Assembly: GCA_047518265.1 (NCBI GenBank)
Contig: JAKZRG010000055.1
Span: 62,001-126,000, forward strand
From: Oceanospirillum sp047518265
Lineage (GTDB): Bacteria > Pseudomonadota > Gammaproteobacteria > Pseudomonadales > Halomonadaceae
Length of the DNA stretch: 64,000 nt
Reading direction: 5' to 3'
In this document: in pieces, positions 41,901 through 49,249 of the stretch
How positions within the stretch are numbered: the stretch's first letter is position 1
How the letters are laid out: every line of letters begins with the position of its first letter
The notes under the pieces: generated by a model
Seen by the model: only the letters and a program-made list of their open reading frames with translations
Databases searched by the model: none
What the model was told of the DNA's origin: nothing
Translations under genes and position numbers: made by a program

Positions 41901-44599
41901 TCTACGATATTGCCTGATGCTTCTAGAGCACCGTCAGCTAAGATATCAAAATTGCTACTAAACTCACCGATAGATGGTAACGCTGTTAGAGCTCCGTTGA
42001 GTTGGTCAATAACGGAGGTTATATCTAGATCCTCTTCTATTGCAGATTCAAGAGTGTCATAGAGGTCATCAGTAACTGCACCGCCAATAGCATCTCCTAC
42101 TCGCTCCATAGATATCATGGATGCAATCATGCCCATAGCCTCAGATGAGTCGAGGTCTAATAGGGCTTCCATCAGTTTGTTTTCAACACTAACGACAAGT
42201 TCTTCATAATCTACAAAGCGGCCTGCCATACTGCCGTCTTCTCGTTCCCAGCCATCCCAGCGAGTGAGCGTTTCTACTTCTGCGGAGAGTCCTTCGGTCA
42301 GGCGGCTGCTTGTATGGCTAAGGGCTGCTAGATAGCGATCAGATATTTGATCTAGCATCTCTTTAGGGGTTTCTGCCTCTAAAGAGAAGGATTGAACTGT
42401 ATCCACCATAGCGGCCAGTTCATCATCCGATTCAGCAAGAGCAGCAATGGCGTTATCCATTAAAGCTAGGGTATTAAGAAACTCGGTCGCCTTATCCCAA
42501 CCACCAAATGCAGTTTTTAGCCGAGTTGTATTTTTGGCTTCAAAGCCTATGTCGCCAAACGCAGATGTTGCAAAAACACCTTTGCTTTCACGGTCAAATG
42601 AATAGCTCTTATCATTTGTAGCACGAGTACGGAAATCTAAATGAGGATCATCACTGCCAAGCATTGATCCGCCGATCGATCCAAAAAGAGCTCCTGCAAT
42701 TGCACCAATAACAGTACCCATAGGGCCTGCAGCAGAACCTATTTTTGCACCTGCTGTTGCACCGAATGAGCCACCCTGACTGGAGTAACCTTTACCATCA
42801 AATAGGAGATTTCCTGCTAGATAACCACCAACAGCAGCTGCCCCCATTCCTAAATTACTCACCCCTGCCGCACCCTGGCCAGACCATGCACCGGATTTTA
42901 GAGCAGCCATATTACCCGATAGCTGAGCTGAACCAGTCATACCACCTGTCGCATTACCAAGTGCGCTGCCAATACCATCGCTGACGGATGAAGACCAGCC
43001 CCAGTTCCCCATATTGTCACTAATAGACGTAGAGGATAGCCAATCGCTCACTCCTGATACTGAACTATTAAGGAAAGAGGTATTTGAGCTGCCTGAAAGA
43101 TAGCCAGAAACTCCTTGCTGAATTTGTAATAGGATAGGGCGTGTTATCGCCTCGTGGGCCATCTCAGCCAGCATCTGTTTGAACGAGTCTTTTATCCCAT
43201 CAGTAATGCTATCAAAGCCATCGTCAAGGTTTAGCCATGCATCAGCAAAAACACCATCGATGCGTCCCATTGCTGATTCAAATGATTCTTGAAACTGTGA
43301 GAGCTGTTCTTCTGGTGGTTGTAGAGTTTTGTTTAACTCTTGCTTGGCTAACTCAGTGTATTTTTTTAGCTCTGCTGAGCCCTCAGGGAAAAGCTTATTT
43401 AGATTGTCTAATGTTTTATTGAAGCGTTCCTGGGCCACTGAGGCAGGATCAACTTGGTTTTTAAAGCTTTTAAACCATTTCTGTAGATCTGCTTGTTGGG
43501 TTTTTTCAAAAGCTTCATTAACTTTATCTACTGCTCCTTCGTAACGACGTAACCCCCCAACTGAGCCATCTAGGTATGTTTCAGCCGCAGATATAGCATC
43601 ATTATAACCTTCTTGAGTTGCTTGGCCTTTCCGAGCCGATATGGTGTAGGATTCAATTGCTTTCTCAGTAGCAGCGACCTGATCGGTCATTTGTTTGGCT
43701 ACTATAAGGTTGCTATCTTCTTTTTTAACTTCTATAAGTTCTTTATAGTGAGCAATAAGTTCGGCAGTTGAAGGTTTAGTTTCTTTTTGATTTGGGGGAG
43801 AGGACTGGGCTAATTGAAGTTCTTTGTAACGAGCAGTAAGCTTTGCCAGCTCTTTTTCAAGCTTTATAACCTCTTTACTCTGTTCAGCAATTTGGCTATC
43901 AGAACCAGCTTCAGCAGAAGCTTTAGATTGTTGAAGCTTTGCTATAGATTTATCTATAGTATCTCTTCCCTCAGAACCTTCTTTAAATTTCTTAGATATT
44001 TTTTCAAGATCAGCTATTTGTTTATCTACTGACGGTCTATTTTTTTCTAATTCCTCAAGTACTTTTTTTTCTTCTTCAATAGCTTTTTGAAGCTTATATC
44101 TTTCATCTTGTATTATATCAATTGTAGAGCCGATTTGATTAGAGGAAAGAGTGTCAGTTGGTCTGTTTAATATCTGCTCATAAAATTCTTGTTTTTTCTT
44201 TTCTACTTTCTTAGCTTCTTCAAGAGCTATTTTCATATTGCTATTGGAGAGGGTAAGCTGTCTTATTGCGTCTTGGGCTCCATTTTTCTTATGTATCTCA
44301 ATAAGCGCATTATTGTTTTCGATGAGCATATTGATTGTTTCGGCTGATTCGCCTCTTAGGCCATCAACTACCATTGCACTGGCTTTTCTTTGGGCCTCTC
44401 CAGTAAATTCATCCCGTAAACTATTGGTTTTTAGTGCAAGACTTTCTAGTATAGATATATGGCCATCAGCTTCGGCGCTGGCTTTATTTATACCTTCAGC
44501 ATAAGTCATCCATAAAGAAATTCCATCACCTAAGATGGACTTTATATCCATTCCAGATATTTCTTTGCTAAGTGTAAAGCGATCACTGTTATTTGCCAT
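38999..44599 (-). CDS. Tape measure protein of the flexible tail, 1866 residues
   Basis: This very long protein determines the length of the second, non-contractile tail. Residues 1-480 are coiled coil (AEQSKEVIKLEKELAKLTARYKELQLAQ region). At about 485-650 there is a Gly/Ala-rich hydrophobic tape-measure segment (GAKIGSAAGPMGTVIGAIAGALFGSIGG). After a mixed region come five tandem 66-residue helical repeats (about 1157-1486), then more coiled coil and a C-terminal domain with HAKGLSRVPRNGYRAKLHKNEMVLT, a segment typical of siphovirus tape measures. It is about 1.8 times the length of the contractile-tail tape measure, so two tails of different length are expected. Confidence 0.87.
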   Translation of the reverse strand: MANNSDRFTLSKEISGMDIKSILGDGISLWMTYAEGINKASAEADGHISILESLALKTNSLRDEFTGEAQRKASAMVVDGLRGESAETINMLIENNNALIEIHKKNGAQDAIRQLTLSNSNMKIALEEAKKVEKKKQEFYEQILNRPTDTLSSNQIGSTIDIIQDERYKLQKAIEEEKKVLEELEKNRPSVDKQIADLEKISKKFKEGSEGRDTIDKSIAKLQQSKASAEAGSDSQIAEQSKEVIKLEKELAKLTARYKELQLAQSSPPNQKETKPSTAELIAHYKELIEVKKEDSNLIVAKQMTDQVAATEKAIESYTISARKGQATQEGYNDAISAAETYLDGSVGGLRRYEGAVDKVNEAFEKTQQADLQKWFKSFKNQVDPASVAQERFNKTLDNLNKLFPEGSAELKKYTELAKQELNKTLQPPEEQLSQFQESFESAMGRIDGVFADAWLNLDDGFDSITDGIKDSFKQMLAEMAHEAITRPILLQIQQGVSGYLSGSSNTSFLNSSVSGVSDWLSSTSISDNMGNWGWSSSVSDGIGSALGNATGGMTGSAQLSGNMAALKSGAWSGQGAAGVSNLGMGAAAVGGYLAGNLLFDGKGYSSQGGSFGATAGAKIGSAAGPMGTVIGAIAGALFGSIGGSMLGSDDPHLDFRTRATNDKSYSFDRESKGVFATSAFGDIGFEAKNTTRLKTAFGGWDKATEFLNTLALMDNAIAALAESDDELAAMVDTVQSFSLEAETPKEMLDQISDRYLAALSHTSSRLTEGLSAEVETLTRWDGWEREDGSMAGRFVDYEELVVSVENKLMEALLDLDSSEAMGMIASMISMERVGDAIGGAVTDDLYDTLESAIEEDLDITSVIDQLNGALTALPSIGEFSSNFDILADGALEASGNIVDLAGGLQNLSALHAQYYDVYFTEGEKFGDYTEQMAAAMGQMGFGLVDSHEAFRGLIDGLDLTTEAGQKQYAGLMAIAPGMDTYIAGLEKEQKARDEINSQIAQFELEGKDLELFNLDLWYEELKTEAEKNGGDLVAIEKLYGLRRGKIVEEHANSWSEMRSQLHAVNSMSAPQTDVEKARQALGVQTSEGAASQLRLLETFSPDMLSDWAEGLGLTDEQLRQNVSTLVDARHAAKEFDKGIQQQFTDLRLEDQQLDMTDRERAISNLDAEFTALYAEADELGANLSEVERLHEASLKQLNNNYDDLITNFDNGITNQLTAFDMTEREKAESDLNAEFAALTQEAVDLKANVDEVAKLHEASLKELNDNYDQVIEDFDLNISNRLSAFDMTDREKAESDLNAEFAALTQEAVDLKANVDEVAKLHEASLKELNDNYDQVIEDFDLNISNRLSAFDMTDREKAESDLNAEFAALTQEAVDLKANVDEVTKLHEVSLKELNDNYDQVIEDFDLNISNRLSAFDMTEREKAESDLNAEFAALYKEADDLEANVDAVATLHETSLKNLNDSYDQAITDFNTGIANQLTAFNLDGQALDLFNWQQEKDEAIKQAKDIGGDVTAVEELYGLKRTAIVENYAKQSAEALNTSVTTGLGDYLSGVSDYVSGKQQDIKQDYQEQFDLLKEQARVARELRDYVEQLRLSELSPYDPGEKLQEASEQFAALFVKAEAGDLDAAGKLQSAADAYLQNADAYYGRTDIYTGIFNDVSDSLDELGLGLQVASDDYVLEQLEKQQDEKLDQIREYAEDELSWAETQSEQLTGISDLLEEWPDRFKTLLETEEEKSAPEQPNRPGVNILIDDLDGSHAKGLSRVPRNGYRAKLHKNEMVLTADVSNHIRQSMKSGPVKQGSDPALLALLGEVKSQNQELQRLRAEVQQLRSERSQDSRTAERQRTEQQRSTDSLTRVSRTPVEV
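40142..41131 (-). repeat. Five tandem 198-bp repeats inside tape measure gene
   Basis: Exact 198-bp periodicity (unit starts at 41131, 40933, 40735, 40537, 40339 on the minus strand). Each unit encodes 66 residues beginning T-D/E-R-E-K-A. The three central units are nearly identical in DNA; the outer two are diverged, which points to recent central expansion. Confidence 0.9.
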
Positions 44600-44632
44600 G
44601 GCTTATCAACCTTTTGATTTTTGGTTTGTATT

Positions 44633-44670
44633 GTCTTTCATGTATTTGTTTTGATATAGACATGAAAGAC
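44633..44670. repeat. 11-bp perfect inverted repeat upstream of tape measure gene
   Basis: GTCTTTCATGT and ACATGAAAGAC with a 16-base loop, 34 bases before the tape measure start. No T-run follows, so it is more likely an RNA structure than a terminator. Confidence 0.6.
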
Positions 44671-44847
44671 TAATTAACTTGGTGGGATTAAAGTCATATG
44701 AAAATTTTATAGATTTATAAAATTCACCAACCGTGGCTTTAAAATTAAAGAAACCAATGTGAATCAAGAGGCATGAGTTACGGCAAACCAATAGGGCTAG
44801 TCGATATGCTTAATGCAGTGGTGATAAACCGAGGAGAGTGAATAGAC

Positions 44848-44880
44848 AGAGGCGATTAATCCTTCTGATTAATCACCTCT
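44848..44880 (-). other. 14-bp RNA hairpin spanning the chaperone stop codon
   Basis: Arms 44848-44861 and 44867-44880 (AGAGGTGATTAATC / GATTAATCGCCTCT as RNA, one G-U pair) with a 5-base loop. The TAA stop of the frameshifted product lies in the 3' arm. No T-run follows. Confidence 0.6.
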
Positions 44881-45580
44881 AATACTCCCCGCTCAATCGT
44901 CTGTATATCAGCAAAAATCTGATTTTGTTCTTCAGATTCTAAGCCGCTCCGATCAAGTACGATATTCACACTGGGATATTTCAACCCTTGGTAGAAGCTA
45001 CCACCAAATCCAGCAATAATTTCCCATTGGGTACTGCATTTCAAAAACCAGAGTAACGATGCCCAGTTCTCTGGCATGACGCCAAATTCGTCGGGTTCAT
45101 CGTCTTCTGGTAGCGCTATCCCTAACCATTGAGCATCGGTTTCTAGGTCGTCTTTTCCGCTGGAACCTACTTTGAAACCTGCCCAGTAGCGCCCTGCTTC
45201 AATAAGTTTTTTTGGCGAAATTTCTCCGCAAATTCTTTCGAGTACAATACGCTGCGTACTAGATGCTGCAGGGCTTCTCGGTAACAACGTACATCCAGCA
45301 GTTGAGTCAGAAGTTTTTTGTTGTAGGTCAGTGACTTACCTTCTTCTGTTTCTAGGCCGGGAATATCTTGAATAATGCGCTGCATGATCTCTTCGTCAGT
45401 CATCACTTCCTGATCTTTTTCTTCACACTTTGTACGATCCAGAGCATCGATCAGTTCTTCTCGTTCTTTTTCACCGATATAGCGCACGGCTACTGGCATC
45501 TCAACGGGTTTTTCCTGATCTGGGTAATAAACATCAACAATCTCAGTAACAGTTTCGATAGCACGTACAATAAAAGTCAT
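44856..45580 (-). CDS. Tail assembly chaperone, G/GT-type -1 frameshift product
   Basis: The zero-frame product (45167-45580, 137 residues, MTFIVRAIETVTEIVDVYYP..., YNKKLLTQLLDVRCYREALQHLV) resembles a G-type chaperone. Within it, codons CAA AAA AAC hold the slippery heptamer AAAAAAC. A -1 shift there joins a second frame running to 44856 (116 more residues: LIEAGRYWAGFKVG..., MPENWASLLWFLKCSTQWEIIAGFGG). The second frame has only a start-like ATG that overlaps the first frame out of phase, without need for its own start. The fusion is about 241 residues, placed between tube and tape measure genes exactly like lambda G-GT. Confidence 0.8.
45206..45212 (-). other. Programmed -1 frameshift heptamer AAAAAAC
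   Basis: Read in the zero frame as CAA AAA AAC, so A-AAA-AAC has canonical phase. The zero-frame stop comes 12 codons later, and the -1 frame is open for 116 codons. Confidence 0.8.
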
Positions 45581-45597
45581 AGTTTTGATTCCAATAA

Positions 45598-45621
45598 TAA
45601 AAAAGCCCGCACGAGGCGGGC
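45598..45621 (-). terminator. Terminator between flexible-tail tube and chaperone genes
   Basis: Stem GCCCGC / GCGGGC with a 5-base loop (45605-45621), followed on the minus strand by TTTTTT. It ends about 20 bases before the chaperone ATG, so downstream expression needs read-through. Confidence 0.8.
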
Positions 45622-45674
45622 AAAATAGAACAGAGAAGGAATAACAGTATTAATAGAGCGGCTAAACAAAAGTT

Positions 45675-45696
45675 CTCTCATATTAAAATATGAGAG
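45675..45696. repeat. 10-bp perfect palindrome
   Basis: CTCTCATATT-AA-AATATGAGAG, between the tube gene and the terminator, next to the REP-like copy 4. Confidence 0.6.
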
Positions 45697-45705
45697 CGAC
45701 AGAGC

Positions 45706-45739
45706 ATTCGCGGATGCGCCTCCGGCTTATCCGCGCTAC
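45706..45739. repeat. REP-like element, copy 4
   Basis: Inverted orientation relative to copy 1 (ATTCGCGGATGCGCC...GGCTTATCCGCGCTAC), just downstream of the flexible-tail tube gene stop. Confidence 0.75.
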
Positions 45740-45777
45740 GTGTCTCGATGGCTCTGTAGAAAACTTTGTTTTGGTGC

Positions 45778-46725
45778 TTAGCGTACAGTGACAATCAGTT
45801 CGTCATTACCTGAATCACTTGGGATCAGACGGGCATCCATTTGGTAGTGCAAAATGCCATCAGAATCGGAGAAGCTAATGCCCGATAGCTGAACGACAGG
45901 GGCATCAAATTCGATGATGGCGCCGTCTGTTGTACCATGCTGAACTTTCAGGGTTTCTGTGGTGACACCATCATGGCTGGCGACGGCAGTGAAGAAATCT
46001 TTAGTTGCCAGATCTGGGGCTTCGATAGTCAGTTGGCCGCTTGGTGTACGGTCTGTAATCTGTACGGATTCACTGCCAATCACATTGCGGTAAACCACGT
46101 TCGTCGACATATCCAGATCAAAGCTTTCAGCAATGCAGTCATATGAGCCGATTTGATAAACCGGTGTATTGGCTGCTGTCACAGGAACTGGTGTTTGCCA
46201 CTCGATATAGTTTGGTGTGGGCGCACTGCCAATATCCGTTGGTGCATTCCAGATACCTGTCATGGTAAAGCTCATGGAAGGCATAGCACCTTTGGCGCCA
46301 TTAAATTTCACTGTGCCGCGACAACCTGTGACTTTGTGCTCCTGAGTACCTTGGATAAAGTAGAAGGTTGCAGATTCAAAGTTTTCAGAAATCGGTTGGT
46401 ATTCAACGCGAGGCTCTGGATCTGGGCCTGGGATCAAGGTTTCAGAGAAGCCACAAGCACGTAGTAACAGGCCATAAGCGGGCGCTGTACCTGCTGTACC
46501 TGAACCGGTCAGCTCAGCATCAAATGACAGTGTGACATAAGCACCTACGTTAAACTCTAGGTCATTACCCAGTGTTGGACGGTCAATTTCTCGACCCACG
46601 CGGTTGCCTTCATAAGGGTTGATGCTCAGGTTTTTGGTGATAATGGCATTACTGCCATCTGGAGTGGAGTCTACGCCGTAGGTTGTTTCTAGTTTAGCCA
46701 GTAGGATTTTTTTCTTAAATAGCAT
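45778..46725 (-). CDS. Major tail tube protein of the flexible tail
   Basis: The 315-residue protein has the shape of siphovirus/F-type tail tube proteins: FKKKILLAKLETTYGVDSTPDGSNAIITKNLSINPYEG at the start, RPTLGNDLEFNVGAYVTLSFDAELTGSGTAGTAPAYGLLLRACGFSE, then KVTGCRGTVKFNGAKGAMPSMSFTMTGIW, and a C-terminal domain with IEAPDLATKDFFTAVASHDG. No sheath gene accompanies it, which marks this tail as non-contractile. Confidence 0.85.
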   Translation of the reverse strand: MLFKKKILLAKLETTYGVDSTPDGSNAIITKNLSINPYEGNRVGREIDRPTLGNDLEFNVGAYVTLSFDAELTGSGTAGTAPAYGLLLRACGFSETLIPGPDPEPRVEYQPISENFESATFYFIQGTQEHKVTGCRGTVKFNGAKGAMPSMSFTMTGIWNAPTDIGSAPTPNYIEWQTPVPVTAANTPVYQIGSYDCIAESFDLDMSTNVVYRNVIGSESVQITDRTPSGQLTIEAPDLATKDFFTAVASHDGVTTETLKVQHGTTDGAIIEFDAPVVQLSGISFSDSDGILHYQMDARLIPSDSGNDELIVTVR

Positions 46726-46830
46726 AGGAATGTTCCTTTAGTTTAAAGAGTAAGGTATTGCTTTTTTAAGGGCGCATAGGCCCATGATGGAATGACAGGG
46801 TCATCCATTGTTATTCGCTGTTACGAATGC

Positions 46831-47226
46831 TTATTGTTGGCGAATCCAGATAGGCAAAGCCCAGTATTCTCGCCACCAAATTAAATCTGCTGAGATGTTT
46901 TCTACGGTACCTTTCTGGTAGTGCATCGCATCGGAACTGTTTTCGTGCTGCCAACCTAGAAGAGCTTGACTGATCTCTGCTCTTGCTTGTTCTAGCTGGT
47001 GACGTGGTGTAACAATCCAAATACCGTAGCTTTGTGTGATTTGTTGACTTGAATGAAGGTTTTCAGGTGGTGCTATTGTTTTATCACTGGCTAACCATGG
47101 AAAAGCTGCCGGTGTTTGCTGTGAAAAGTCATTGGGTATATCTATAAAAAGAGGATGACCCACGGTAGTAAAAACCGGACATTGAGATTGTATCCGGTTA
47201 ATAATGCTATCGGTTATATCAATCAT
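46831..47226 (-). CDS. Tail terminator-like protein, F-type module
   Basis: The 131-residue protein precedes the tube gene, where tail terminators of flexible tails are encoded. Features: IDITDSIINRIQSQCPVF at the N-terminus, AAFPWLASDKTIAPPENL, then a strand-helix-strand pattern SYGIWIVTPRHQLEQARAEISQALLGWQH and a C-terminal ADLIWWREYWALPIWIR. The fit is by size, position and fold-like pattern rather than strong motif. Confidence 0.62.
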   Translation of the reverse strand: MIDITDSIINRIQSQCPVFTTVGHPLFIDIPNDFSQQTPAAFPWLASDKTIAPPENLHSSQQITQSYGIWIVTPRHQLEQARAEISQALLGWQHENSSDAMHYQKGTVENISADLIWWREYWALPIWIRQQ

Positions 47227-47405
47227 GATTTAAATTGCCTGGTTTATATTAATAGCGATATGGCTAACTATTAAATAAAAGAAAGAAGGGCGTAGCTGTT
47301 ATGTCGTAATAAAAAACCAGAACGACGCTTCACAGCAGTTTCTCTGGTTGTTTGCCGGATTAACCGATCCGGCACGGTCAAGGAGAGGGTGGTTGATTTT
47401 TTCTA

Positions 47406-47663
47406 CTAAAACTTATCATCCAGATAATCGAGTGTTTGCTCAATCTTAGTACGTAGTGAACTTTCTGTTTCATTGATTAACGATTTAGTGTGGCTCATTT
47501 TTATTTCATATAGTGCTCGTTTCATTTTTGCTTCACCTTTTAAATTACTGGTTTCAGCAATATGAACGGCACGATAAATAGCCTCGCGTAACGGTTTGTC
47601 TGTTGCGGCCGTTAGTAATGCTCGTCCTAAAAACAACATAAATGATGTTATAATACTTTTCAT
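47406..47663 (-). CDS. Small membrane-associated protein of the lysis region
   Basis: The 85-residue protein has a short hydrophobic N-terminus (SIITSFMLFLGRALLTA) followed by an amphipathic, charged part (REAIYRAVHIAETSNLKGEAKMKRALYEIKMSHTKSLINETESSLRTKIEQTL). The composition is reminiscent of some phage holin-type proteins (AV-x-x-AE...G-x-x-K), but I do not recognise the family. It is the last gene of the putative lysis cassette. A TGCCGGAT/ATCCGGCA hairpin without a T-run (47353-47374) follows in the 179-base gap before the tail terminator gene. Confidence 0.5.
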   Translation of the reverse strand: MKSIITSFMLFLGRALLTAATDKPLREAIYRAVHIAETSNLKGEAKMKRALYEIKMSHTKSLINETESSLRTKIEQTLDYLDDKF

Positions 47664-47800
47664 ATATTAGCCTTTTATAGATAAAATGCTGTTTGGATTT
47701 ATATCGGTTACGATAAGTTTTTAATAAATTGGCCACGGTGATATCAGGTATTAATCGCACGTTCTAACATTCGATACATAGAGCGTTATCGGAATGGGGG

Positions 47801-48163
47801 TTAGGTGAGTTTGCTTTCAATTAAAGCCCAGATTGTGGCAATAGCACCTGTTGTAATCGCCGCCGCAATCCATAACCCTGCTTTAGTAATCGTGGTGTTT
47901 TGTGCGACTTGATCGGGTAAACCTTTTAGATCTTCTAGTTCGCTTTCACAGAGGGAAAGCCTAGTATCGTGATCTGCTCTTGCCTCGTTTAGCTTGGACA
48001 GTTCATCGTAGGAACGATCCAGTTGCATTCTGTGATCTGATAGTTGATGGATCGCTTTAGAAACTTCGTCTGATATTTCAACCAGCTTATCCATCGTATT
48101 TCTCATATGGGAATGATCGGACTCCAGTCGAGTCAGCCGATCACTGGCGACATTATCTGTCAT
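47801..48163 (-). CDS. Coiled-coil membrane protein, putative holin or spanin component
   Basis: The 120-residue protein has a long coiled coil (DRLTRLESDHSHMRNTMDKLVEISDEVSKAI, then LSKLNEARADHDTRLSLCESELEDL) and one C-terminal membrane segment (AGLWIAAAITTGAIATIWALI). This XhlA/holin-like architecture is common in phage lysis cassettes. It overlaps the DUF5675 gene by 11 bases, so the two are coupled. The lysis role is inferred. Confidence 0.55.
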   Translation of the reverse strand: MTDNVASDRLTRLESDHSHMRNTMDKLVEISDEVSKAIHQLSDHRMQLDRSYDELSKLNEARADHDTRLSLCESELEDLKGLPDQVAQNTTITKAGLWIAAAITTGAIATIWALIESKLT

Positions 48164-48596
48164 AAATGCCCCCTAGCTGTGGCGATATCTGTAGTAACCA
48201 TTCTTTTTTATCGGTTAGGCGTTGCATCAGCTCACGGAAGGTATCCCGGCTTTGGGTGACCATTAAACCTTTATCAGCGCTAAACCCCAGATCTTGGCCA
48301 GGTAAAATACAACCATGGGTATCGCAAGCCCAGTTGCCTGGATGCAGCATAATAAAGCTCCTGCCGGGTATATGTTCAACTTGCCAGCCTTCAGTAAACT
48401 CATCCCGAGTAGTACGTTGTACAACAGGGCTAAAGCGTTGACGCAATGTATAAACACCTTCAGGTATGCAACTAATAGATGTTTGGTTATTTAGCCAAGG
48501 CCGCTCTAGGGCTAAACAAGACCAACCACAAGGTAAGGTTAATTTTCCCAAGGTGCATTGGTTATTAGGTAGATAAGATCGTTCGAGTCGTAACAT
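48153..48596 (-). CDS. DUF5675-family protein, putative lysis protein
   Basis: The 147-residue protein fits the DUF5675 pattern found in phage lysis regions: LRLERSYLPNNQCTLGKL, SCLALERPWLNNQTSISCIPEGVYTLRQRFSPV, WQVEHIPGRSFIMLHPGNWACDTHGCILPGQDLGF. The conserved His and Cys residues (MLHPGN, DTHGC) suggest an L,D-transpeptidase-like or peptidase fold, with cell wall as likely substrate. It is the first gene after the triple-cassette leader. Confidence 0.7.
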   Translation of the reverse strand: MLRLERSYLPNNQCTLGKLTLPCGWSCLALERPWLNNQTSISCIPEGVYTLRQRFSPVVQRTTRDEFTEGWQVEHIPGRSFIMLHPGNWACDTHGCILPGQDLGFSADKGLMVTQSRDTFRELMQRLTDKKEWLLQISPQLGGIYDR

Positions 48597-48664
48597 AAGC
48601 TGCCTCGGGTTTTTGGTGGTTGGGGACTTATTTATTGTATTTAATACTTATAATAAAAATAGAA

Positions 48665-48785
48665 GAAACAAAAGCGCCCCAGCACAAGAAGTGTTGAGGC
48701 GTATTTATGAGGTCTACAAATATGCTATCAAAGCGGGCTAAGACTGTGCAACGGGTTTGTTAAATAAAATATGGAATAATATTTT
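48665..48785 (-). promoter_or_regulatory. Promoter-terminator cassette C1
   Basis: Nearest to the lysis genes. TTGCAC at 48746-48751, 18-base spacer, TAGCAT at 48722-48727, then a hairpin with stem CGCCCCAGCAC against GTGTTGAGGCG-type sequence. The upstream box TTTAACAAACCCGTTGCA is intact. One stem position differs from C2 and C3 and weakens pairing. Confidence 0.5.
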
Positions 48786-48848
48786 ATTGAATTAAATTCC
48801 ATGCTGCTTATTGGCTTTATGTTCTTGGGTGGTTTTATATATTAACCA

Positions 48849-48970
48849 GAAACAAAGGCGCCCCAGCACAAGAAGTGTTGGGGCGCATTTATGAGGTCTA
48901 CAAATATGCTATCAAAGCGGGCCAAGACTATGCAACGGGTTTGTTAAATAAAATATGGAATAATATTTTA
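48849..48970 (-). promoter_or_regulatory. Promoter-terminator cassette C2
   Basis: TTGCAT at 48930-48935, 18-base spacer, TAGCAT at 48906-48911, terminator hairpin GCGCCCCAGCAC / GTGTTGGGGCGC (48858-48886, 12 bp with one G-T), then CTTTGTTT. Predicted RNA about 47 nt. Confidence 0.5.
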
Positions 48971-49035
48971 AGGTACAGATCATGCTGTCTATTTTATTTA
49001 TATACTTGGATAGCTTTGTTTATCTATTTTAATTA

Positions 49036-49130
49036 GAAACAAAGGCGCCCCAGCACAAGAAGTGTTGGGGCGCATTTATGAGGTCTACAAATATGCTATC
49101 AAAGCAGGCCGAGGGTATGCAACAGGTTGG
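49036..49130 (-). promoter_or_regulatory. Promoter-terminator cassette C3
   Basis: TTGCAT at 49117-49122, spacer 18, TAGCAT at 49093-49098, hairpin identical to C2. The upstream box is diverged (ACCAACCTGTTGCA), so this copy may be weaker or differently bound. Confidence 0.45.
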
Positions 49131-49249
49131 TACTATAATTTTATAATTGAAAGAGTGAATATAATAACTGATATACAATCGCTATGTAGTTTGCCATTAC
49201 TTAAAGAGGCTTTTGGATGTTTTTGATTAATAGTTTTATATCAATATAC

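Larger units (their letters stand above)
48597..49249 (-). other. 653-bp leader with three tandem cassettes
   Basis: No gene. Three copies of the promoter-terminator cassette are spaced 184 and 187 bp apart, separated by AT-rich DNA. All face the lysis genes and the flexible-tail operon. Confidence 0.8.

Noticed and set aside
44856..45287. Independent gene starting at 45287 in the F-type module
   Set aside because: Its first 25 codons are an out-of-frame copy of the chaperone's sequence; a -1 frameshift at AAAAAAC explains the arrangement better.
48692..49137. Short + strand frames in the C cassettes (MRSTNMLSKRAK...)
   Set aside because: The ATG is absent in cassette B2, the frames end at different places, there is no ribosome-binding site, and the conserved features fit a minus-strand promoter and hairpin better.
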